A stretch of 5,762 nucleotides of DNA, from positions 1 through 5,762 of the forward strand of contig JAJXWL010000134.1 of the NCBI GenBank assembly GCA_021781625.1, in the 5' to 3' direction. The notes beneath the pieces were generated by a model. That model was not told the origin of the DNA and did not search any database. It saw only the letters and a list, made by a program, of their open reading frames with translations. Shown here one piece after another: positions 1-4,983 of this stretch. This DNA is from a bacterium. Its GTDB lineage: Bacteria; Spirochaetota; Spirochaetia; JABEVK01. Position numbers and translations under genes: made by a program. How positions within the stretch are numbered: the stretch's first letter is position 1; each line of letters starts with the position of its first letter.

Positions 1-153
1 GATATCCCACAGGACAAACAGAAAACCCACGACAAGAATAGACGCGAACATCGCAGGCCAATGAGTCCAAAAGTGCAACCGAGGGTCAAACGAAAAGCCA
101 AACGGCACAGCGATCACCGCCAAAGCGATCAGGGAATACGTATGTTTTTTCAT
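1..153 (-). CDS. lycopene cyclase, CrtYc/CrtYd membrane type (N-terminal fragment)
   Basis: This would be an integral inner-membrane cyclase that forms the beta- or epsilon-type end rings of lycopene. Only the first 51 residues are inside the window; the reading frame runs open off the left edge. The fragment has two hydrophobic segments, about residues 6-22 and 34-50, separated by the polar stretch SFDPRLHFWTHW. The pattern (FSFD..LHF....W, then a second helix ending LWDI) is the one I recall for the N-terminus of the small lycopene cyclase domain found in actinobacterial CrtYc, Bacteroidota and archaeal CrtYcd fusions and fungal enzymes. It does not look like FAD-dependent CrtY/CrtL. Its ATG (153-151) overlaps the crtB TGA (152-150) as ATGA, and GGAG (minus strand of 164-167) lies 10 bases upstream, so translation is probably coupled to crtB. 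Whether the gene is a CrtYc half or a full CrtYcd fusion cannot be seen. The short length limits certainty, but the position behind crtI-crtB supports the call. Confidence 0.75.
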   Translation of the reverse strand, partial: MKKHTYSLIALAVIAVPFGFSFDPRLHFWTHWPAMFASILVVGFLFVLWDI

Positions 154-1031
154 GTAGAAGCTTCTCCAAATTTGGTGGGGGCTTCTTTGAGGTAAGTACA
201 CGGTGCTTTAGGAAAGTAAAAAAGGTTTAAAAAAGCTGTGAATAAAACCCGAGGCAACGAAGGCTTCACTTTGCGTCGCCAGACAAGTTGCGGATTTTTT
301 TGAAGAACGCGGGCTGTCCAGTTGTACAGGTCCGAAGCTGTTTTGATCGCGATCAGGTAGCGGCGGGGGATCCAACCGTATCCTGCCGTGGCTTCTTCTT
401 GCCAATCTCGGTACAGCTTCGCCTGGGAACGAAAAAAGGTCGCAAAGCGGTCGGGGTCAGCTTGAGCACTTTCTGGCGACAGCTCGGTCAAGCCCGAGTC
501 CGCTAGGGGAAGGTAGCGTCTTCCCAGCGTGCAGTCTTCGGCAATATCCCGCAAAAAGTTGATGTACTGCATGCTTCGGCCTAACCGGCAAGCGGCGGCG
601 TGTGCCATGGGGGGGAGCTCCAAAATTTGACAGAGGTACAGGCCAATCACTTCTGCCGAGCCCCAAATGTAACCTAAAAGCTGATTTAAGGTTTCGTAAG
701 GCTGGGGAGTCAGGTCTGACTGCATGGCGTCAAAAAAGCTTTCGGTCCAGGCGGGATCGAACTGCCGTTGACGAGCCAGTTCGACAAAGTCGTCAATCAC
801 CGGGTCCCCCGAGGGAACCCCATCTCGGGCAAGTTCGTAGCGACGTCGAAACGCAAAGAACGCTTCTGGGTCGGCGGGCTTGGAGTCGACAAAGTCATCG
901 GCTTTACGAACAAAACCGTACAAAATGGTCACTTCTCGCCGTACCGAGGGCGGAAAAAAAAGGCTGGAAAAGAAGTATGTACGGCTCCCTTTGCGAAACA
1001 ACTTTTGTTGCGGGTCGGGAATGGGGCTCAT
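150..1031 (-). CDS. crtB: 15-cis-phytoene synthase
   Basis: A trans-isoprenyl diphosphate synthase that condenses two geranylgeranyl diphosphates head to head into phytoene, the committed step to C40 carotenoids, probably at the membrane surface. The 293-residue length is normal for bacterial CrtB. The two aspartate-rich motifs that bind Mg-diphosphate are intact: DDFVD at residues 45-49, and D162-x3-D166 within the stretch QYINFLRDIAED. The helix before the second motif reads YIWGSAEVIG (121-130) in place of the more usual Y-x3-VAG-x-VG; I recall this GSAEV variant from Bacteroidota and haloarchaeal phytoene synthases. The FFFPP-type N-terminus and the LYGFVRKADD region also fit. The start at 1031 is supported by AAGGAG (minus strand of 1041-1046) with a 9-base spacer and by its ATGA overlap with the crtI stop. 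A diapophytoene (C30) synthase is the main alternative, but the neighbouring cyclase favours the C40 pathway. Confidence 0.93.
   Translation of the reverse strand: MSPIPDPQQKLFRKGSRTYFFSSLFFPPSVRREVTILYGFVRKADDFVDSKPADPEAFFAFRRRYELARDGVPSGDPVIDDFVELARQRQFDPAWTESFFDAMQSDLTPQPYETLNQLLGYIWGSAEVIGLYLCQILELPPMAHAAACRLGRSMQYINFLRDIAEDCTLGRRYLPLADSGLTELSPESAQADPDRFATFFRSQAKLYRDWQEEATAGYGWIPRRYLIAIKTASDLYNWTARVLQKNPQLVWRRKVKPSLPRVLFTAFLNLFYFPKAPCTYLKEAPTKFGEAST
156..175. repeat. two abutting 10-bp perfect palindromes at the crtB/cyclase junction
   Basis: AGAAGCTTCT (156-165) is followed without a gap by CCAAATTTGG (166-175); each is its own reverse complement. They lie in the last codons of crtB, and the cyclase Shine-Dalgarno GGAG (164-167, minus strand) straddles the join. 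As RNA each could make only a 3-bp stem, so any role in translation is speculative, and chance within coding sequence is possible. Confidence 0.5.
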
Positions 1032-2506
1032 GGTCGAAGGCTCCTTCCGATCACTTGTGCCGTGACTTGAGCCGAAATCAGGGTCATGGGAACGCCAACG
1101 CCGGGGTGGGTGTATTGCCCCGTGTAAAAGAGGTTTCCCACTTTGCGGCTGCGACGAGCTGGCCGAAAAATCGCGGTCTGAAAAAGCGTGTGGGCCAAGC
1201 CCAACCCGGTTCCTTTCCAGGCGTGATAATCAGACTCAAAATCCCGTTGCGAAAAGACCCTCTGAACTTCAATGCTGTCACGAAAACTGGTGTGAGTGAC
1301 CGCCTCGACATGGCGAAGGGCTTTGTCGAGGTAGTCGCTCCGAAACTCGTCACTATCGGGAAGACCGCTGGCGGCGGGTATTAGCAAAAAGAGATTTTCG
1401 GCACCCTGAGGCGCCATGCTGGGGTCGGTCTTGGTAATGGCGGACAGGTAAAAGCAGGGGTTTTGGGGCCAGGCAGGGGTTTCGAAAATGCTTTTAAAGT
1501 GTTGGTTCCAGTCTGCGCTAAAGTACAGGTTGTGGTGTTCTAATTCCGGGAGTTGTTTACGCACACCCAGAAAAGCTAGGAACATACTGGGGGCTAAGAC
1601 GCGGCTGTTCCAATAGGCTGCCGAGTAGCTTTGCCAGGGGGGCTCCAAGAGATGGGTTTCGCTCCAAGCGTAATCGGCGGTGTTGACGACTAAATCGACG
1701 GGGAGTTCGTCACCATCGACGGCCCGAACTCGTTCGACCCGGCCGTGGCGAACGGTGAGTCCAGCGGCTTCTTTGCCCGTGATCAGCGTGCCGCCGTTTT
1801 CGGTAAACAGCCGGGCCAGCCCTTGAGCAACCCCGTTCATGCCCCCCTGGGGGAACCAAACGCCTAAGTTCAAGTCCACGTGACTAAGCAGGGAATACAA
1901 CGCCGGGGCATTCGAGGGGCTGGAACCTAAGAACACCATGGCATATTCGAGAATTTGCCGCGAACGACGGTCTTGAAACCGTTTAGCGACAAACTTGTCC
2001 AGCGACCCCGTTAAGCCTAAACCTGGCCCTTTGGTGAGCACTGTCCAGTTGAGAAAATCCCCTAGGTGGCGGTAGTCTTTATACAAAAACCCGTCCATGG
2101 CGGTGTCATATTTCAGCTTAGCTTCGGCCAAAAAGCTGTCCAGTTTGTCAGCTCCACCGGGTTCAAAACTTTCAAACAAGCTCTTGGTGGCCGAAAGGTT
2201 GTCCGTCACTGTAGCGGAGGGGAGGCCCTCGAAAAAAACTTGGTACTGGTTTTTGAGCTTGGTCAAACCGTAGTAGTCTTCTGGGGTCTTTCCAAAGAGA
2301 GCAAAAAAACGCGCAAAGACTTCGGGCATCAGGTACCACGAGGGGCCCATGTCAAAGTGATAGCCCCCTTGGCTCCACAGGCGGGCCCTGCCGCCGATTT
2401 CGGGGTTCTTTTCCCAGAGGGTGACCTGCCAACCTTGACGTTGGAGCAGGCTGGCTACCGCAAGACCAGAAAACCCGGCTCCTAAAACGACTGCTTGTTT
2501 GCCCAT
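1028..2506 (-). CDS. crtI: phytoene desaturase, CrtI family
   Basis: An FAD-dependent, membrane-associated desaturase that converts phytoene stepwise to lycopene (or neurosporene), passing electrons to a quinone or oxygen. It is 492 residues long, normal for CrtI (about 490-510). Visible features: the N-terminal dinucleotide-binding fold with GAGFSG at residues 9-14 and the ribose-binding acidic residue E32; the family stretch FDMGPSWYLMPEVF shortly after; and the C-terminal FAD-binding signature YTGQYTHPGVGVP (about 461-473). It is the first gene of the crtI-crtB-cyclase operon, and its TGA (1030-1028) overlaps the crtB ATG. Two in-frame ATGs sit at 2512 and 2506. I choose 2506 because it starts MGKQAVVLGAG, the usual CrtI N-terminus, and because a sigma70-like -10 box ends at 2513, leaving the start point of transcription near 2506. 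No Shine-Dalgarno precedes either ATG, unlike crtB. The number of desaturation steps cannot be told from sequence. Confidence 0.95.
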   Translation of the reverse strand: MGKQAVVLGAGFSGLAVASLLQRQGWQVTLWEKNPEIGGRARLWSQGGYHFDMGPSWYLMPEVFARFFALFGKTPEDYYGLTKLKNQYQVFFEGLPSATVTDNLSATKSLFESFEPGGADKLDSFLAEAKLKYDTAMDGFLYKDYRHLGDFLNWTVLTKGPGLGLTGSLDKFVAKRFQDRRSRQILEYAMVFLGSSPSNAPALYSLLSHVDLNLGVWFPQGGMNGVAQGLARLFTENGGTLITGKEAAGLTVRHGRVERVRAVDGDELPVDLVVNTADYAWSETHLLEPPWQSYSAAYWNSRVLAPSMFLAFLGVRKQLPELEHHNLYFSADWNQHFKSIFETPAWPQNPCFYLSAITKTDPSMAPQGAENLFLLIPAASGLPDSDEFRSDYLDKALRHVEAVTHTSFRDSIEVQRVFSQRDFESDYHAWKGTGLGLAHTLFQTAIFRPARRSRKVGNLFYTGQYTHPGVGVPMTLISAQVTAQVIGRSLRP

Positions 2507-2541
2507 GACCATAGATTACGAAGAGCCAAAGAAAAAGGCAA
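2506..2541 (-). promoter_or_regulatory. putative promoter of the crtI-crtB-cyclase operon
   Basis: On the minus strand, TTGCCT (2541-2536) and TAATCT (2518-2513) are separated by exactly 17 bases, a fair match to TTGACA-17-TATAAT. Transcription would be expected to begin about 7 bases after the -10 box, at or near the A of the ATG at 2506. The mRNA would then be leaderless, which agrees with the absence of a Shine-Dalgarno sequence. This is inferred from spacing and box similarity only. Confidence 0.5.
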
Positions 2542-2578
2542 ATCGTAGCGGATTGGACGAGTGCGTCCAGGTATCGTA
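2542..2578. promoter_or_regulatory. candidate operator: palindrome flanked by a direct repeat
   Basis: TGGACG (2554-2559) and CGTCCA (2564-2569) form a perfect inverted repeat around a 4-base centre. ATCGTA occurs in direct orientation at 2542-2547 and 2573-2578, 31 bases apart, about three helical turns. The block overlaps the -35 box and spacer of the rightward promoter and lies just upstream of the leftward -35 box, so one regulator bound here could govern both directions. No regulator gene is in the window, so its identity is unknown; carotenoid operons in other bacteria are often run by MerR-type CarH/LitR or ECF sigma systems. Confidence 0.42.
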
Positions 2579-2589
2579 TTTTGAAAGAA
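2553..2589 (+). promoter_or_regulatory. putative promoter of the extradiol dioxygenase gene
   Basis: TTGGAC (2553-2558) and TATTTT (2577-2582) are 18 bases apart, a plausible sigma70-type pair. The expected transcription start, about 7 bases beyond the -10 box, falls on the A of the ATG at 2589, so this transcript also may be leaderless. The -35 box shares bases with the palindrome at 2554-2569. Inferred from sequence pattern alone. Confidence 0.42.
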
Positions 2590-3431
2590 TGAAAACAAAT
2601 TCAAACGATACAGACAAGTTGCCCGTCATTTACCTCCCCCATGGTGGCGGCCCCTGGAACGTTCTGGAGGACGCCTTTGGGGACGGAGAAGGCCATGCTA
2701 GGCTGAGAGCCTACTTAGAACAATTGGGTGCGGCCTACCGGAATCGGGTCAAAGCCATTTTGGTAATTTCTGGCCATTGGGAAGAAACTGCCCCAACGGT
2801 GCATTTTGGCCAAGCCCCCGGGATGCTGTATGACTACTATGGGTTTCCTCCCCATACCTATACCCTGAAGTGGTCGGCGCCGGGGGCTCCCGACGTGGCC
2901 GCGCGCACCGAAGACCTTTTGCGTCAAGCCGGGTTTTCTCCTGCTCGCGAAACTCAACGCGGTTATGACCATGGTACGTTTGTCCCTTTAATGGTGGCGT
3001 TTCCCGAGGCCAAGCTCCCTGTAGCTCAGCTGTCACTCGTGAAAGGGCTAGACCCTGCGACACACTTTGAAATCGGTCGGGCTTTAGCTCCGTTGCGCCA
3101 GGAAGGGGTTTTGATCTTGGGATCGGGAATGAGCTACCACAATATGCGAGGACTGATGGGTGGTGAAAACCGCGCAGGTCAGGCTTCGGCCGAGTTTGAC
3201 CAATGGCTGGCCCAAACCGTAGCAATTAGCAACCCTGAAGAACGAAAAAAAGCGCTGTCTGGGTGGGCTAGTGCTCCAGGGGGAAGAGAATCTCATCCCC
3301 GCAGTGAACATTTGGTGCCGCTTTTTGTGATCGCAGGAGCGGCCGGAGAAGACCCCGGCCGGCCAGATTTTCAGGGCACCTTGATGGGCGTTAAGATTTC
3401 GGGGCACCTTTTTGGTACCCCGGCTTCTTAA
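2589..3431 (+). CDS. class III extradiol ring-cleavage dioxygenase, LigB/DODA (YgiD-like) family
   Basis: A cytoplasmic metal-dependent dioxygenase of the group that includes plant and bacterial 4,5-DOPA extradiol dioxygenases; the family opens catechol rings. The 280-residue product is slightly longer than the usual 260-270. Family motifs in order: LPHGGGPWN (residues 16-24, H18), VISGHWE (H63), YYGFPP (83-88), GYDHGTFVPL (125-134, H128), LGSGMSYHN (177-185, H184) and ESHPRSEHLVPLF (H236, H241). By analogy with YgiD, H18, H63 and H241 are the likely metal ligands and H128 and H184 active-site residues; this mapping is from memory. The ATG at 2589 puts 10 residues before the first motif, as is typical. 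A longer frame from a TTG at 2499 would run through the promoter region and overlap the crtI start, so I reject it. The gene is divergent from crtI with a shared control region, and it ends 17 bases from the convergent protease gene. The true substrate is unknown; DOPA is only the family default. Confidence 0.88.
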   Translation: MKTNSNDTDKLPVIYLPHGGGPWNVLEDAFGDGEGHARLRAYLEQLGAAYRNRVKAILVISGHWEETAPTVHFGQAPGMLYDYYGFPPHTYTLKWSAPGAPDVAARTEDLLRQAGFSPARETQRGYDHGTFVPLMVAFPEAKLPVAQLSLVKGLDPATHFEIGRALAPLRQEGVLILGSGMSYHNMRGLMGGENRAGQASAEFDQWLAQTVAISNPEERKKALSGWASAPGGRESHPRSEHLVPLFVIAGAAGEDPGRPDFQGTLMGVKISGHLFGTPAS

Positions 3432-3448
3432 GCTCGCTTCATGCCACC

Positions 3449-4909
3449 TTAACGCGACATGCCGATGCTCAACTGTACCCCTTGGCGCATAAAGCCTAGG
3501 GTGACGTTGTGCGGGTCAGCATTGAACTCTCGGTAGAACTCCAACAGGTTGTGGACTTGGTGACCGTTGACCTTGTCGATGACGTCACCTGTCTTTAACC
3601 CTGCGATGTCCGCCGTGGAGTGTGGTTCCACTTGCGCCACGGCAACGCCGTGTTCATCTTTGGGAATATTCAACTGGTCACGGACATCCTCACTCAGCAT
3701 GACCAAGTCGAGTCCCGGCCATAAGCGCATCTTAGCCACTTCAGATTCTTTAGCACGGGCTTCGATGGTCACGGTCTTGGTGAGTTCTTTTCCGTCCCGA
3801 ATGAGGGTAAAGGTGGCCTTTTGTCCCACAGGGAGATTGCCAACGGTTTGAACCAGATCATTGGTTCCCGAGATTTTTTTGCCGTTAATGGCGGTGACAA
3901 AATCACCGGGTTCGATTCCGGCTTTTTCGGCCGGGGAGTGGTCAAAGACACTGGGGATAAACGAACCTTCGGTTGAACTCAGACCTAGGGCTTTGGCCGC
4001 TTCGTGCGAAATGTCACTGACCAAGGCTCCGAGCCATCCATAGGTGACTTTACCATTCGTTAAGAATTCTTGGATTGGCCGTTTGGCTTCGTTGATCGGG
4101 ATGGCAAACCCAAGACCAACGTTGGCGCCGTTGGGTGTGGCGATCCAAGTATTGATTCCAATGACTTCACCTTCCAAGTTTACGAGGGCTCCACCGGAAT
4201 TGCCCCGGTTGATGGGTGCATCCGTCTGAATGTAGCTGTCCATATCTTCGTTGTTAGGGCCTCCGTGACGGCCTAAGGCGCTCACGATACCATGAGTGAC
4301 TGTAAAGTCCAGACCCAAGGGGTTCCCGATGGCCAAAACCCAGTCGCCGACTTGGACGTCATCCGAATTGCCCAGTTTGGCCAGGACAATGCCGGGGTCG
4401 TTTTTGGCGTCAAACGATACTAGGGCGAGGTCACGTCGTGGGTCGGTTCCCACAATTTTTCCATGATATTTTCGTCCGTCATTCAGGGTGATCTCAATGG
4501 TTTTGGCCCCGTGAACAACGTGGTTGTTGGTCAAAACATAGACCGTGGGGCCGTTGCGGCGAATCATTACCCCGCTGCCCAATCCTTCAACTCTTTCTTT
4601 TTGAGGCTGTTGGGGGCCCCCAAAGTTTGGAAAGTTGGGCCCAAAGAAATAGCGAAATTCCGGTGTATTCGGAAAGTTGGGAAAAGTAGGAAACTGTGGT
4701 GCCGTTTGTTGAACGACAGACGTGGTGAGAATTTCCACCACACTGGGCAAAACGTGTTTAGCCACATTGCGAAAAGCGTTTTGAACGTCTAACAGGCCCT
4801 GGGGAACTTGAACCGGGGCCGATTCAGCGGCAAGCGGACTCGCCGCCAGGAAAGCGGCAAAAGCCATACCGGCAAAGGCCGCCAAGCGGAAATGGGATTT
4901 ACGAAACAT
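3449..4909 (-). CDS. htrA: periplasmic serine endoprotease, Do/HtrA (DegP/DegQ) family
   Basis: An ATP-independent protease and chaperone that degrades or holds misfolded exported proteins, normally as an oligomeric cage in the periplasm. The product has 486 residues, close to the usual 450-490. Residues 1 to about 28 are a Sec signal peptide: basic MFRKSHFR, a hydrophobic core, then a likely cleavage site after SPLAA. The trypsin-like domain follows, with the catalytic triad intact: H130 in LTNNHVVHG, D160 in RRDLALV, S238 in RGNSGGALV. PDZ1 spans about 289-385 and a more divergent PDZ2 about 395-483. The loop at 70-98 before the protease core is rich in Phe-Pro-Asn repeats. The start at 4909 is fixed by AAGGAG with a 5-base spacer and by the signal peptide; the frame continues 60 codons further upstream, but that part overlaps the preceding gene. 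It follows the radical-SAM gene by 74 bases on the same strand. DegP versus DegQ cannot be separated here. Confidence 0.95.
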   Translation of the reverse strand: MFRKSHFRLAAFAGMAFAAFLAASPLAAESAPVQVPQGLLDVQNAFRNVAKHVLPSVVEILTTSVVQQTAPQFPTFPNFPNTPEFRYFFGPNFPNFGGPQQPQKERVEGLGSGVMIRRNGPTVYVLTNNHVVHGAKTIEITLNDGRKYHGKIVGTDPRRDLALVSFDAKNDPGIVLAKLGNSDDVQVGDWVLAIGNPLGLDFTVTHGIVSALGRHGGPNNEDMDSYIQTDAPINRGNSGGALVNLEGEVIGINTWIATPNGANVGLGFAIPINEAKRPIQEFLTNGKVTYGWLGALVSDISHEAAKALGLSSTEGSFIPSVFDHSPAEKAGIEPGDFVTAINGKKISGTNDLVQTVGNLPVGQKATFTLIRDGKELTKTVTIEARAKESEVAKMRLWPGLDLVMLSEDVRDQLNIPKDEHGVAVAQVEPHSTADIAGLKTGDVIDKVNGHQVHNLLEFYREFNADPHNVTLGFMRQGVQLSIGMSR

Positions 4910-4914
4910 AGGTG

Positions 4915-4920
4915 CTCCTT
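4915..4920 (-). promoter_or_regulatory. Shine-Dalgarno of the HtrA-type protease gene
   Basis: AAGGAG on the minus strand lies 5 bases before the ATG at 4909-4907. It decides between this start and a start as far as 60 codons upstream, because it directly precedes a well-formed signal peptide. Confidence 0.8.
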
Positions 4921-4971
4921 CAGCGCGCTGAATTTCACACAATCCAAGCCCACAAGCGTTACAAAATTCAG
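4921..4971. repeat. inverted repeats in the radical-SAM/protease intergenic region
   Basis: CAGCGCGCTG (4921-4930) is a perfect 10-bp palindrome directly abutting the Shine-Dalgarno of the protease gene. A second, partly overlapping pair, CTGAATTT (4928-4935) and AAATTCAG (4964-4971), is a perfect 8-bp inverted repeat with a 28-base loop. No T-run follows on the minus strand, so this does not look like an intrinsic terminator for the upstream gene. It could be an operator or a 5'-leader hairpin controlling the protease. I could not find a convincing -35/-10 pair in the 74 bases. Confidence 0.45.
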
Positions 4972-4983
4972 AAATAGGAAAAA

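Noticed and set aside
602..1384. A 260-codon open frame on the plus strand across the crtB/crtI junction
   Set aside because: It lies antisense to two clearly homologous genes, its translation is Arg/Ser/Gly-rich without any family pattern, and it has no supporting ribosome site or conservation signal that I can see.
2499..2588. A 30-residue N-terminal extension of the dioxygenase from a TTG codon
   Set aside because: It would overlap the crtI start, run through both promoter-like elements and the palindrome, and add residues not typical of the family; the ATG at 2589 fits better.
2749..3225. A 158-codon minus-strand open frame inside the dioxygenase gene
   Set aside because: It is antisense to a gene with intact family motifs and its translation is Pro/Arg-rich with no recognisable domain; a shadow frame.
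3340..3361. Strong 7-bp GC hairpin CGGCCGG/CCGGCCG with an 8-base loop, considered as a terminator
   Set aside because: It lies inside the dioxygenase coding sequence about 70 bases before the stop and is followed only by a short interrupted T stretch, so it is more likely a by-product of GC-rich codons.
3432..3448. Search for a bidirectional terminator between the convergent dioxygenase and protease genes
   Set aside because: The 17 bases between the stop codons contain no inverted repeat or T-run; if termination occurs here it is not by a visible intrinsic terminator.
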